A stretch of 32,497 nt of DNA from Comamonadaceae bacterium. Lineage in GTDB: Bacteria > Pseudomonadota > Gammaproteobacteria > Burkholderiales > Burkholderiaceae_C. The translations under genes were made by a program, and so were the position numbers. Shown piece after piece: positions 8,346 through 17,530 of the stretch. Positions within the stretch are counted from its first letter, which is position 1. Each line of letters starts with the position of its first letter. The stretch covers positions 1 to 32,497 of the forward strand of contig JAUMYU010000025.1 in assembly GCA_030528485.1 (NCBI GenBank), in the 5' to 3' direction. The notes under the pieces are model-generated. The model worked only from the letters and a program-made list of their open reading frames with translations, ran no database searches and was not told where the DNA came from.

Positions 8346-11300
8346 ATGACGAAAACTAACCCATCACGGTTCAGGCGTCACCCGTGGCCTTGGCGTGCAA
8401 CGGCGGGGGCGGCGCTGGTTGCGCTGGCTGCTTGGGCGACGCCCCATGCGCATGCCCAAGTGACTTTGCTGGATGTCAGCAACGGCACAGATGGCACTGA
8501 AGGTTTTGATGCAGGGCAGTCAGGCCCGGGCTATGACGCTGGGCCGACCAATAAAATCGTTCGTACCAACGATGAGTTCACCTACCAGATGACCTTTAGG
8601 ACGGGGGCTCTCGGGGACACGAACGTCAAACTCACTAGCAAGTTGCCCGCTGGCGGCCATAGTGAATGGACTGGAGTGCCTGGCCCGTGCGATGGCGCGG
8701 GCTCGGAGGTTTCGGCTGATGGTCAAACCTTGACGTGCGTAGTGACAAACGTCACTCCGAACACCACCCAGACCATTATTTTTACGGGGCTTGTGCGAGG
8801 GACTACGCCCAACAACACAGCATTAACCCCGCCAGTGACTGCGTTGACATCGGGCAGTGTTGCAACGGCCCTTTCACCCAATTCCAATGCCGAAAACCTG
8901 ACGGTAACGGCCGCCCCGTTTTATGACGTGGTGGTGCAGATGAGCTATCAAGGCAACCCCAGGAGTTATGGCTGGCGCACTGAAAACGGCCCTGCGGGCG
9001 AAGATGGTGCATACCATCGCCCAATGGTGGGCTTGGTGGCGCGTCACCCCAACGGTCATGGCCGCAAGGGGGTGGAGCAACTCAACAGTGACCCTGTAGA
9101 GATCAAAGTGGATCTTGCCTACCCCGCTGGTGTGCGCCTGGATACATGGCATGATGGCACTGCGCCACATGGCACGCCTGCGGCTACGGGGGGATTTGCC
9201 ACGGGCTGCGGAAGTCCTTGGGCGGGAAACCCCAGTTACGAATCTGGCAGCAGCATCAATACATTTGATCGGGTGCGGGATACGGGCGGGGCCAGTACGG
9301 CTGCCAGCGTGGTGCCCAATGGGGGCACTTGTGGCATTGTGAGCGCCACAGAGCAGCAAATCACGCTTTCGCTGACGGGAGTCGATACGTCCCTCAAGCG
9401 CCGCCCGACTCTGAAAGGGGGCGATTTCACGGTACCAGATACGGAGTGGTGGGTATCCAATAAAGCGTTAGTCTTGTGGACGCCTTTGAGCTCTTATCCC
9501 GCAAATGGCACTGCGCTCACGCATACCATCAAGTTCAATAGCATCAAGGCCAAGTCGATCAGCGGGCAGGCTGTGCCAGTGCCCGCCAATCCGCCGCAGG
9601 GGGGGCAGAAAGAAGCCTCCTATGCGATGCAGAACACCACTACAGGCAGCGCAAGCAAGTACTACACGCCTGAGGCCGTTGAAGCTGCGCCGCGACCTGC
9701 TCCCTTTGCCACGGCGGAAGACCCCGGCGTGAATAGTGATCGCCATGTAAACCACATGGCCAAAGCGCAGGTGGTGAGCGGTCGTGTGGTGTACAACAAT
9801 TTGGGGGCAACCGATCACTTTGATGTTTACCTGTGCGAAATCATTGACCGCACGGCGTTTGATCTTGACCCCGCGGTGTTCGGTGTGCGCAGTTATGGTC
9901 AGGTCAATACCGTTAAATACGGCTCGCGTAACGCCGGGAAGTTTTTCCCCAGTACTGGCACCGCTACGGGGGAGTATGCAGACTCCTCTATAGGCACCTC
10001 CGCGTACGGAACGGCTAAGTGTAATGATCCTGGTATCACATGGCATGGCAGCAAGGACGAAGCTGAGCAAGCTGGTGGTTTGGTGTATGTGCGCGCCGAC
10101 ATTCCACGCATGCGCGCAGGCGAGTCGCACTACTTGTACGTGCGAGGGTTGGTATTGCGCGAGACTTGGGCGGAAACCATTGATGTGGAGGGAGGTAGCC
10201 AGCGTGTGAAGGACGACCCCATCCCCGCAGGCGCTGTGATCCGCAACCGGGGCGATGTCAGCAGCGGTAGCGCGAACTTGGCTTGGATTGATGACGCGAT
10301 GTTGCGTGATCACTTGGTGGTTGTCCCCTCCCGTACCATCTCCCGCGTGAAGAAAACAGTGGCAAGTCCAGCAAATACCGATACGACGCCAGTTTCGGCG
10401 GGATCGACGGTCAGGTATCGTCTGGAGCCGCGTTTCGCAACAACTTTCCCGCCGCTGAAGGCTAACTTTACGGTGACGGATGTGTTGCCGCCGGGGCTGA
10501 CCTATCAACCAGGCAGTGCAACTGTTGCTCCCACTGTGGCGGCCAACACGCCTGAGGCGGGCTACACCACGCTGACTTGGGATCTTGGGGAGAAAACTCC
10601 CTATCTAGGCGCAGACAGCGATGCTGGCGCTCAGCTTGGTGCGATTGAATTTAATGCGGTGGTGGATCTTGGCGTTGCCAATGACTCTTCTTTGCGCAAC
10701 CACGTTGCCGTTCATGGCGGTATCAACGACTATGAAGCTGCATGCACATTTAGCACGGCTAATGGTTTTGGCGATTGTGCCAAGGCCAGTGTGGCCGATA
10801 TCCGGGTGAGAACCGCGCCGGGTTTCCGTATCGAAAAGCGTACGACCACTCCTACCATTACGGCTGGCGAGGATTTTCAGTACGAGCTGAAATACACCGC
10901 GTTGGTGGATGTTAGCGCCCCTGACATCCCCCACTGGATCGATATCTTGCCCTATGTTGGTGACTCGGCTTTGAGCCGCAGCCCGGGTTCGACATTTGAT
11001 GCTGGCGCCTACGCATTGAAAGGCGTTGTGAAGCCCACCGATGACGCTGCGGCGCAGATTTACTACACCAATCGCACGCCCGCCCAGGTCGAGAATGATC
11101 CTCGCCACGCCAGCAACGGCAGTGGTGGCGCAACGAAATGGTGTTTGGAGACTGCATTCGGCTCAGCAGGCTGCCCCGCTAACATGGCGGCTGTGACAGC
11201 GGTGCGTATCCAGCCCGGTGTTTCAACGCTGGCTGGCGGTAAGGGTTATGCCGTGCTGTTGAACTTCTCGACCGATGCCAATATCGCCAAAGGCGGAGAT

Positions 11301-14300
11301 ATTTTCAACAACAGCGTAGGTGGTCACTCGCCTGATCCAACAAGCAGCTTGCAATATGTCTATGCCCAGTCGCAGCAGCCTGTTCGCATTGCAGGCAATA
11401 GTCTGGCGGGCCATGTTTACGAAGACATGAATGACAATGGCCAGTTAGAGGGAGGGGAAGCGGGTATCGCGAACAACACCATCACCCTGTATGGCTGCGT
11501 TGCAGGCGCAAATGGCACGGTGGATACCACAGCCATGAATATGACCACGTCGCCGCCTTCTTGCACGGGCGATGACCAATTGGTTACGCGCACGGCTACG
11601 AGTGGGGCGACGGATGGCGCTTTTGCCTTCCAAGGCCTGGCAGATGGCTTGTACAGCCTGGTACAGCCTACTCAACCCGCTGGTTACAACGATGGCAAGA
11701 CCACAGCAGGCAATGGCGGCGGTACCGCCAGCGCACAAGGTACGCTGCCCAGCAGCATCGTCAATATCCCGTTGACGAACAATGGTGCGGGCAAAAATTA
11801 CAACTTTGGCGAGTTGAAGCCTGTGGGGCCAACCATTCAGGCAATTAATGATGACTATGGCAATAAGCCTAATAACGTCGTTCAGACACTGCCTTCGGTA
11901 TTGGTTGGCCCAGGCTCTACGCCTGACAAGGCCAATGGTGCGAATGCCGCAACAGGCCCTACTGGCAACGTCGATTTGACCCCCGGGGCGTTGTCGCACG
12001 CGCCTGCAACTGGTTCTATTTCGATGAATGCCGATGGGGTGATCACCATCGCAGCGGGTACGACGCCAGGCAGCTACACCTACGGTTACACAATCTGCCT
12101 GAAGGCGCCGCATCAAGCCACGTGCTCAACTGCAACCGCCAAGGTGACTGTCACAGGTGGCGCCCAGCCCACTCCGGCCATTGCCGCTGTTAATGATGAC
12201 TACGGTACGGTGGTCAACGACCAAGTACACACTTTGGTGACGGTGCTTCAAGGCCCCGGCACAACGCCAGACACTGCTAATGGGGTGCCTGCGACGCCGG
12301 CCAACGTTACGCTGACGCCAGGCACGCTCTCGGCCACGCCAGCAGATGGCGGTATCACCATGGATGCCAACGGCGTTATCACCGTCAAGAGCACGACAAC
12401 CCCTGGCACTTACACATACGGCTACAAGATCTGCCTCAAGGCACCCAATGCTGGTACCTGCGCGAGTGCGGAGGCCAAGGTGAAGGTGATCGCTGGCCCT
12501 CCTGCCCCTCCGGGACGGTCGAATGTCAGCCTGGTGAAAACAGTGGATAACCCTGGGGCGGCTATCGGTACGGAGGTGACCTTCACTGTCAAAGTGCAGA
12601 ACAGAGGTCCGGAAGATGCAGCCAATGTGCAAGTGCAAGAGCAATTGCCTGCCGGTTTTGCCTTGGTGAGCGCGAACCCGTCTGTTGGAGCTTATTCAGC
12701 GCCGACATGGACGATTGGGGCGCTTGCGAATGGAGCCAGTGCAACACTGACGATCAAAGCCAAAGTGAATGCGACAGGCCCTTACGCCAACACGGCAACC
12801 GTTTCGACTACGACGCCGGATTACAGCGCGGGCGACGACAGCGATACGGCTACAGTCACGCCTTCTGCTCCAGCAGCAATTGACGCTATTGATGACGACT
12901 ATGGAGTTAGGGAAAACAATAGGCTGCACACATTGCCCTCTGTTTTGACCGGCCCTGGTAGCACGCCGGACATGGTTGGGGGAGTAACAGCAGCGCCTGC
13001 GGATGTCACGCTGACTCCTGGTGCGCCCTCGATAGCGCCGACGGCAGGGTATATCGCCATGGATAGTGATGGCGTCATCATCATCGCAGCGGGCACGACT
13101 CCGGGCGAATACTCGTTTACCTACAAGATTTGCCTGAAAGCGCCCAATGATGCTGTGTGTGATACGGCTGTCGCCAAAGTGCGAGTCATTGCTGCGTCGG
13201 GGACGGAGCCCAGCATTGATGCGATTGATGACGACTACGGTACCAAGCCCAACAACGTGGCGCACACCTTGCCCTCAGTGCTGGTGGGCCCCGTTTCGAC
13301 ACCGGACAAGGCCGATGCGGGGGTGAATGCAACGCTTGCCAATGTGACGTTGACGCCTGGAGCGCCATCGGTAATGCCAGCAAACGGGGCGATTGCCATG
13401 AATGGCAGTGGTGAAATCACCATTGCTGCGGGCACGACGCCGGACGATTACCAGTTCGTTTATACGATTTGCCTGAAAGCGCCCCATGACACGGTGTGTG
13501 ACATTGCTATCGCTAAAGTGAAAGTGCAGGCTGCTACCGGCCCAGCCCCGACAGTTGACGCCATTGACGATAACTACGGTATCAAGATCAACAATGTGGC
13601 GCACACCTTGCCCTCGGTGTTGGTTGGCCCCAATGGCACGACGCCGGATCAGGCTAATGGTGTTAATGCTTCGTTGGTCAATGTAACGTTGACGCCGGGC
13701 ACTCTGTCCACGTTGCCAGCCACAGGTTCCATCGTGATGGATACCAGCGGCACGCTCACGATTGCGGCAGGTACGACGCCTGGCACTTACACCTATCCGT
13801 ACACGATTTGTCTGGTTGCGGCCAGCACCGTGTGCGACAGCGCAACGGCAACGGTGATCGTGGCCGGTGTGGCCGACATGGGTGTGGTCAAGACGGTGGA
13901 GCCTGGCGTGGTGGCCGCGGGCGACAAGGTGACCTTCACCATCACGGTGAAGAACCATGGCCCTTCGGATGCCCTGGATGTCCAAGTCATTGAGGCGCTG
14001 CCCAGCGGTTATACGCTGGTGTCGGCAACGCCAAGCGTGGGCACGTTTGCGGCGCCGGTCTGGAAAGTGGGCACTTTGGTTAATGGCGCCAGTGCCACGC
14101 TGAAGGTTGTGGCTACGGTGAACGCGACGGGCGATTACCTGAACGTGGTGACGGTGAGCACGGCGTCGAGTGACAGCGTGCATGCCAATAACCAGGCCAG
14201 TGTGATGCCAGCGTCCTTGCAGCAGCCCACGCCGCCTGCTTCGGCAGTGCCGGTGCCAGCCAATGCCCCATGGGCGGTGTTGCTAGTCATGCTGGCGATG

Positions 14301-14339
14301 TGGATGCTGGCGTACCGCGCAAGGTTTGGCCGCAAGTAA
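8346..14339 (+). CDS. Large secreted surface protein with DUF11-type domains, five internal repeats and C-terminal anchor
   Basis: This 1,997-residue protein has a signal peptide (basic start, hydrophobic AGAALVALAAWA, likely cleavage after AHA near residue 37). The N-terminal half has no family that I can name firmly. A DUF11-like domain starts near residue 666 (SRVKKTVASPANTD), and an SdrD/Cna-B-like domain near 1018 (GHVYEDMNDNGQLEGGE). Five ~112-residue repeats start near 1162, 1275, 1511, 1622 and 1735; each has a DDYG or DNYG motif, a TLPSVL-like strand, TIAAGTTPG-like and Y-x-ICL motifs, and two cysteines. DUF11 domains lie at about 1392-1500 (between repeats 2 and 3) and 1843-1950. 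The end is a VPVPANAPWA box, a membrane segment and a basic tail RARFGRK, similar in layout to IPTL/PEP-CTERM sorting signals. It is probably an adhesin or surface-layer-like protein; the role is inferred. A strong terminator follows. Confidence 0.85.
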   Translation: MTKTNPSRFRRHPWPWRATAGAALVALAAWATPHAHAQVTLLDVSNGTDGTEGFDAGQSGPGYDAGPTNKIVRTNDEFTYQMTFRTGALGDTNVKLTSKLPAGGHSEWTGVPGPCDGAGSEVSADGQTLTCVVTNVTPNTTQTIIFTGLVRGTTPNNTALTPPVTALTSGSVATALSPNSNAENLTVTAAPFYDVVVQMSYQGNPRSYGWRTENGPAGEDGAYHRPMVGLVARHPNGHGRKGVEQLNSDPVEIKVDLAYPAGVRLDTWHDGTAPHGTPAATGGFATGCGSPWAGNPSYESGSSINTFDRVRDTGGASTAASVVPNGGTCGIVSATEQQITLSLTGVDTSLKRRPTLKGGDFTVPDTEWWVSNKALVLWTPLSSYPANGTALTHTIKFNSIKAKSISGQAVPVPANPPQGGQKEASYAMQNTTTGSASKYYTPEAVEAAPRPAPFATAEDPGVNSDRHVNHMAKAQVVSGRVVYNNLGATDHFDVYLCEIIDRTAFDLDPAVFGVRSYGQVNTVKYGSRNAGKFFPSTGTATGEYADSSIGTSAYGTAKCNDPGITWHGSKDEAEQAGGLVYVRADIPRMRAGESHYLYVRGLVLRETWAETIDVEGGSQRVKDDPIPAGAVIRNRGDVSSGSANLAWIDDAMLRDHLVVVPSRTISRVKKTVASPANTDTTPVSAGSTVRYRLEPRFATTFPPLKANFTVTDVLPPGLTYQPGSATVAPTVAANTPEAGYTTLTWDLGEKTPYLGADSDAGAQLGAIEFNAVVDLGVANDSSLRNHVAVHGGINDYEAACTFSTANGFGDCAKASVADIRVRTAPGFRIEKRTTTPTITAGEDFQYELKYTALVDVSAPDIPHWIDILPYVGDSALSRSPGSTFDAGAYALKGVVKPTDDAAAQIYYTNRTPAQVENDPRHASNGSGGATKWCLETAFGSAGCPANMAAVTAVRIQPGVSTLAGGKGYAVLLNFSTDANIAKGGDIFNNSVGGHSPDPTSSLQYVYAQSQQPVRIAGNSLAGHVYEDMNDNGQLEGGEAGIANNTITLYGCVAGANGTVDTTAMNMTTSPPSCTGDDQLVTRTATSGATDGAFAFQGLADGLYSLVQPTQPAGYNDGKTTAGNGGGTASAQGTLPSSIVNIPLTNNGAGKNYNFGELKPVGPTIQAINDDYGNKPNNVVQTLPSVLVGPGSTPDKANGANAATGPTGNVDLTPGALSHAPATGSISMNADGVITIAAGTTPGSYTYGYTICLKAPHQATCSTATAKVTVTGGAQPTPAIAAVNDDYGTVVNDQVHTLVTVLQGPGTTPDTANGVPATPANVTLTPGTLSATPADGGITMDANGVITVKSTTTPGTYTYGYKICLKAPNAGTCASAEAKVKVIAGPPAPPGRSNVSLVKTVDNPGAAIGTEVTFTVKVQNRGPEDAANVQVQEQLPAGFALVSANPSVGAYSAPTWTIGALANGASATLTIKAKVNATGPYANTATVSTTTPDYSAGDDSDTATVTPSAPAAIDAIDDDYGVRENNRLHTLPSVLTGPGSTPDMVGGVTAAPADVTLTPGAPSIAPTAGYIAMDSDGVIIIAAGTTPGEYSFTYKICLKAPNDAVCDTAVAKVRVIAASGTEPSIDAIDDDYGTKPNNVAHTLPSVLVGPVSTPDKADAGVNATLANVTLTPGAPSVMPANGAIAMNGSGEITIAAGTTPDDYQFVYTICLKAPHDTVCDIAIAKVKVQAATGPAPTVDAIDDNYGIKINNVAHTLPSVLVGPNGTTPDQANGVNASLVNVTLTPGTLSTLPATGSIVMDTSGTLTIAAGTTPGTYTYPYTICLVAASTVCDSATATVIVAGVADMGVVKTVEPGVVAAGDKVTFTITVKNHGPSDALDVQVIEALPSGYTLVSATPSVGTFAAPVWKVGTLVNGASATLKVVATVNATGDYLNVVTVSTASSDSVHANNQASVMPASLQQPTPPASAVPVPANAPWAVLLVMLAMWMLAYRARFGRK

Positions 14340-14365
14340 TCGGCGCCAAGCGTTGATGCAATGAC

Positions 14366-14403
14366 AAAGGCCTTGAGGGGGATGCCCCTTCAAGGCCTTT
14401 TTT
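14366..14403 (+). terminator. Intrinsic terminator of the surface-protein gene
   Basis: AAAGGCCTTGA and TCAAGGCCTTT pair around an inner GGGG/CCCC stem with a GATG loop, and the right arm runs into TTTTTT. It lies 27 bases after the stop codon at 14339. The unit is therefore monocistronic. Confidence 0.95.
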
Positions 14404-14490
14404 GATGGTGTGGCCGCGATCATTGGAAACGCCGCAGCGATGCTGGGACGGGGGAGCTGTGCCTGACTTTCTTGCGCTCTGGCGGGCGCA

Positions 14491-14600
14491 CGCTCTCACC
14501 CCAGCCTTCTCCCGCAAGCGGGAGCGGGTGTGCAGGCGCTTGGGCGCGCAGCGGGCAGGACTTTGAAAGGCATGGCGCTCAGCGCCTGTTCAAAGTCTTT
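14491..14600. repeat. REP-like palindromes in the gap before the methyltransferase gene
   Basis: Two dyads lie here. CTCCCGC-AA-GCGGGAG at 14509-14524, preceded by TCTCACCCCAGCC, resembles the widespread CTCCCGC-type intergenic palindrome of proteobacteria. GACTTTGAA (14559-14567) and TTCAAAGTC (14589-14597) enclose a second stem GGCGCT-C-AGCGCC (14574-14586). The second dyad includes CCTGTTCAAAGTC, like the left end of the second repeat family at 17281 and 24053. The rest of 14404-14686 holds repeat C and no gene. Confidence 0.5.
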
Positions 14601-14609
14601 GCGGCTGTT

Positions 14610-14688
14610 TTATTATAGATCAAAGGAAATATAAATTTGCACTTATGGCTTGACATTGTTATCTTCAGTTATCTTTTGATTTGTAATT
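14610..14688 (+). repeat. 3'-end palindromic repeat, copy C
   Basis: The left arm is ATCAAAGGAAAT and the right arm CTTTTGATTTGTAATTAA, with a diverged core ACTTATGGCTTGAC. The right arm touches the stop codon (minus strand, 14687-14689) of the methyltransferase gene. The T-A-A of that stop lies within the edge of the repeat. Confidence 0.75.
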
Positions 14689-15454
14689 AAGCGTGTTTAT
14701 CCTCAGGCGCATGCCTGTGGCGGCTTTCCTCGCTTTGGGCGATGGTGTCCAGCACGGCTTCGCGGTCGATGCCTTGCGCCAGGAGGGCGAGGTAGTGTTG
14801 CAGGCCGGAAGCGTCGGGTTCCCGGCCGAGCAGGCGTAGGTAGGTTTGCTCCAGAAAGGCCTGGTCTGAATCGGCGCTGAAGATGGGGTCGGGCGGGGCG
14901 TGCCGTGTTTTGTAGGCGGTGACGGTGAAGAGCCAGCCGTCCTCCACATCCAGCCGGGTGATGGTGAAGCCTGCGTCGGCCAGTTCCTGGCGCAGGGTGG
15001 TTTCGGTGTAACCGTTGAGGTGAAAGTCGCCTTCGTAGCCTTGGGTGCCGTAAAGGCATTGGATGAGTCGTTTTTGCTGCTCGTAGCTTTGCCAGTCGGA
15101 GTGTTGCAGCAGGCCCAGCAGGTCCAGCAGGCTGGGCACGCGCAAGAACAGTGCGCCGCCGCTTTGGAGCACGCGGTTCCATTCGCGCAAAGCGGTTTGG
15201 CTGCGGTGGCGACCGAGATGTTCGAGCACGTCTTGCGCCAGCACTTCGGTGCAGGAGTTGTCGGCGATGGCGCGCAAATCGGCGACGTCGGATTGCAAGT
15301 CCACCCTGTGGGCGCTGTTGAGGTCGATGTTGACATAGCCCTGGCGGTAGTCGTGGCCGCAGCCCAGGTTCAGGCGCGGCGCGGGCGCTTCGGGGGCGTG
15401 TATGCCCAGGGCGTTTTTGAAGCATCGCAAGGTGGTGGAGATCAGGCCGGTCAT
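14687..15454 (-). CDS. SAM-dependent methyltransferase with C-terminal DUF4214-like domain
   Basis: The 255-residue protein has a class I methyltransferase fold. Motif I is LNLGCGHDYRQGYVNIDL around residues 28-45, and motif II/III are seen as EVLAQDVLEHLGR and LFLRVPSLLDLLG. The C-terminal ~45 residues (FLEQTYLRLLGREPDASGLQ and onward) match the DUF4214 pattern, which is often found in glycan-modifying and secreted proteins. The substrate is unknown; a sugar or polysaccharide is likely, given the glycan genes 2-3 kb away. It is the last gene on the minus strand after the ferredoxin reductase gene, 36 bases downstream of it. No clear ribosome binding site precedes the ATG at 15454. Confidence 0.85.
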   Translation of the reverse strand: MTGLISTTLRCFKNALGIHAPEAPAPRLNLGCGHDYRQGYVNIDLNSAHRVDLQSDVADLRAIADNSCTEVLAQDVLEHLGRHRSQTALREWNRVLQSGGALFLRVPSLLDLLGLLQHSDWQSYEQQKRLIQCLYGTQGYEGDFHLNGYTETTLRQELADAGFTITRLDVEDGWLFTVTAYKTRHAPPDPIFSADSDQAFLEQTYLRLLGREPDASGLQHYLALLAQGIDREAVLDTIAQSEESRHRHAPEDKHA

Positions 15455-15490
15455 GGGGCTTGGCGGTGTTGCGGGGTGAAAGTGGCGCTG

Positions 15491-16618
15491 TCAGCGTGTG
15501 GCGGTTGGCTGGCCCAGCCGCTCCAGCAATTGTGTGCTGGTGGTGGTGTATTGGGTGAGCAGGGGTTTGCCCTGAATGGCCTGCGCGATGGCGAAGGCGC
15601 AGAGGATGGCTTCGTGAAAGCCGCAGGCGATGAGCTTGCGCTTGCCGGGGTAGCGGGCGATGTCGCCAATGGCGTAAATGCCTTCGCGGCTGGTTTGCAG
15701 GGTGGCGGGGTTGACCATGATGTGTTTGGCCTCCAGCTCCAGCTCCCATTGCAGCGCGGCGCCGAGTTTTGGGGCCAGGCCCTGGTAGAGCAGCAGGACG
15801 TCCAGCGGCAGTGGCGCGCTGCTGCCCTCGGGGGTGAGGATATGTAGCGATTGCAGCCTGGGTGCATCGCCGTGGGGCGCTGGGCCGCTGTGGGCCATGC
15901 CGAGCTGCTCCAGTTGGCCGGTCACAACGTGGATGCGGCCCGCCTCGCGCAGGGTTTGCAGTTGCGCCAGGGCGGTATCGTCGGCGCGGAAGGCGTCGCG
16001 CCGGTGCAGCAGGGTAATGCGTGAGGGGCACTGGGCCTGGGGCAATTGGGCTAGTTGCAGGGCTTTGGCGACGGCGGCTTCGTCACCGCCATAGATGACG
16101 ACGCGCTGGCCCGCCAGCGGGGCGGCCTGGTCGTGTGATTGCACGAAGACTTGGGTTTGTGCGGCCAGCAGGGCCTCAAGCCCCTCCAGCTTGGGCAAAC
16201 GGGGCACAAAAGCGCCGGGGCCCAGGGCGAGGACGACGGCTTTGGCGTGGATGGTCGCGCCTGGTTGGCCCAGAGCGGTGGCGGCGCGCACGCGCAGCCA
16301 GCCGGGGCCGATCCCGGGGGCGTCTTCCACGGCCTGCACGGTTTGGCCCCAGTGCCATTGGATGGGGAAGGGGGCCAATTGCTGGTGCAGTTGCGCGGCC
16401 AACTGGGCGCCGCTGACCTGGGCCAGCGCGGGGATGTCGTAAATGGGCTTGTGCGGATACAGCTCGATGCACTGGCCGCCAGGGTGGGGCAGGGCTTCGA
16501 TGGCGTGGCAGCCCAGGCCCAGCAGCCCGAGCTGAAAGAGCTGGAACAGCCCCGCAGGCCCGGCGCCCACGACGACGACATCGGTTTCGAGCGGGGCGGC
16601 GTTGGGCTGGGAGGGCAT
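15491..16618 (-). CDS. Type 2 (thioredoxin-reductase-like) ferredoxin--NADP+ reductase
   Basis: The 375-residue flavoprotein transfers electrons between NADPH and ferredoxin. The N-terminal FAD dinucleotide motif VVVVGAGPAGLFQLFQLG lies near residues 15-32, followed by GGQCIELYPHKPIYDIPALA, which is characteristic of the YumC-like family. A second nucleotide-binding motif is VVIYGGDEAAVAKAL, near residue 172. The C-terminal FAD region is GIYAIGDIARYPGKRKLIAC, near residue 310. No CxxC active site of thioredoxin reductase is seen, which fits this family. Its upstream neighbour on the same strand is FdxA, the likely electron partner, although 142 bp with repeat D lie between them. Confidence 0.9.
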   Translation of the reverse strand: MPSQPNAAPLETDVVVVGAGPAGLFQLFQLGLLGLGCHAIEALPHPGGQCIELYPHKPIYDIPALAQVSGAQLAAQLHQQLAPFPIQWHWGQTVQAVEDAPGIGPGWLRVRAATALGQPGATIHAKAVVLALGPGAFVPRLPKLEGLEALLAAQTQVFVQSHDQAAPLAGQRVVIYGGDEAAVAKALQLAQLPQAQCPSRITLLHRRDAFRADDTALAQLQTLREAGRIHVVTGQLEQLGMAHSGPAPHGDAPRLQSLHILTPEGSSAPLPLDVLLLYQGLAPKLGAALQWELELEAKHIMVNPATLQTSREGIYAIGDIARYPGKRKLIACGFHEAILCAFAIAQAIQGKPLLTQYTTTSTQLLERLGQPTATR

Positions 16619-16660
16619 GCGGGTGGCTGTTGGCGATGGGGTGCGAAGAAGGAGTGTTCT

Positions 16661-16733
16661 ATTTCAAAAGAAATAACGCATATTGCATTCATTGCCAGAA
16701 TAAGGCGTTTTATTTTCTTTTGAAGAGTAAATT
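16661..16733 (+). repeat. 3'-end palindromic repeat, copy D
   Basis: The left arm is ATTTCAAAAGAAAT and the right arm TTTTCTTTTGAAGAGTAAA, with core CATTGCCAGAATAAG. Both arms carry the same variant, TTCAAAAGAA, where other copies have AATCAAAGGAA, so the pairing is kept. It lies about 27 bases 3' of the fdxA stop, in the gap before the reductase gene. Confidence 0.8.
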
Positions 16734-16760
16734 TGATGGGTAGGCGGGGCCTGCGGGTGC

Positions 16761-17090
16761 TTACTCGCCCCGGTTCAGGTATTGGAGTTTGTCGGGTTGG
16801 CCGTTCCACTCATCGGCATCGGGCAGGGCGGGTTTGCGCTTGCTGATGGTGGTGAAGGTGGCGTTGAGTTCGGCGTTGAGCTCGATGAAGTGGAGCTGAT
16901 CGGGCGGCACGTCTTCTTCGGCGAAGATGGCTTCGGCGGGGCATTCGGGCACGCAGACGGCGCAGTCGATGCATTCATCGGGGTCGATGATGAGGAAGTT
17001 GGGGCCTTCCTTGAAGCAATCGACCGGACACACATCCACGCAATCGGTGTATTTACATTTGATGCAGTTTTCGGTGACGACGTGTGTCAT
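16761..17090 (-). CDS. fdxA: 7Fe-8S ferredoxin FdxA
   Basis: This 109-residue ferredoxin carries one 3Fe-4S and one 4Fe-4S cluster. The N-terminal cluster motif is [17 protein letters not shown] (residues 9-25), with the middle Cys pattern typical of FdxA. The second motif is [12 protein letters not shown] (residues 40-51). The C-terminal tail ([19 protein letters not shown]) is the usual extension of the proteobacterial FdxA family. It acts in cytoplasmic electron transfer and probably pairs with the ferredoxin-NADP reductase encoded just downstream. Length and start match the family. Confidence 0.95.
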   Translation of the reverse strand: MTHVVTENCIKCKYTDCVDVCPVDCFKEGPNFLIIDPDECIDCAVCVPECPAEAIFAEEDVPPDQLHFIELNAELNATFTTISKRKPALPDADEWNGQPDKLQYLNRGE

Positions 17091-17275
17091 GGCAGTTTGA
17101 AGGCAATAGGGTAGGGCGCACCGTGGGGCGCGGTGGGCGGGTTTTCGAGAGTCTGTTCAAAGGCGCGGCGTTTGCAGGGGCGGCATGTGGAGTGGCCAAT
17201 CGAGCGGCCCTCGCACGGGTCAGGCTTGGCTTTGTGGCAGCGATGCGGGGGGCGCTGACGCACAAAAGGCGCTCC
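17091..17275. other. Upstream region of fdxA with a stray end of repeat family 2
   Basis: GAGAGTCTGTTCAAAGGC at 17147-17164 matches the left end of the family 2 element that follows (GAGAGCCTGTTCAAAATC at 17276). It may be a decayed end of a second copy. No convincing fdxA promoter or ribosome binding site could be picked, and no gene is visible in the whole gap 17091-17610. Confidence 0.35.
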
Positions 17276-17391
17276 GAGAGCCTGTTCAAAATCCCTGCAC
17301 GGGGTGGTCAACAGCGCAGATTGGCGCCTTGCATCCCATCCCAAACCGCTTCTTGCCCAATCGCGCCGAGATTGAGAACAGGTTTTGAAAG
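17276..17391. repeat. CCTGTTC-bounded repeat (family 2), short copy
   Basis: It is bounded by CCTGTTC (17281-17287) and its inverse GAACAGG (17376-17382). The right half, from GCGCCTTGCATCCCATCCC through CGCGCCGAGATTGAGAACAG, is nearly identical to the right half of the element at 24050-24217. The central palindrome of that longer copy is missing here. No open frame is carried, so it is MITE-like or another dispersed intergenic repeat. Confidence 0.75.
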
Positions 17392-17530
17392 AGCTGGCGC
17401 TCGAGACCCAGGTGCGTGCCGCAGGTGCGAAGCGGGGGCAATTGTATCGATCTGAAAAAGCTGCGCGGGCCGGATGGGTTCAGGCGCGTGGCGTGTGCAG
17501 GTGTTTGCGCCATTGCGGGTGGAAAGTTCA

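Noticed and set aside
8096-8359. Possible 87-codon gene before the surface protein
   Set aside because: It crosses the hairpin and T12 tract, overlaps the start of the next gene and shows no family similarity or good ribosome binding site.
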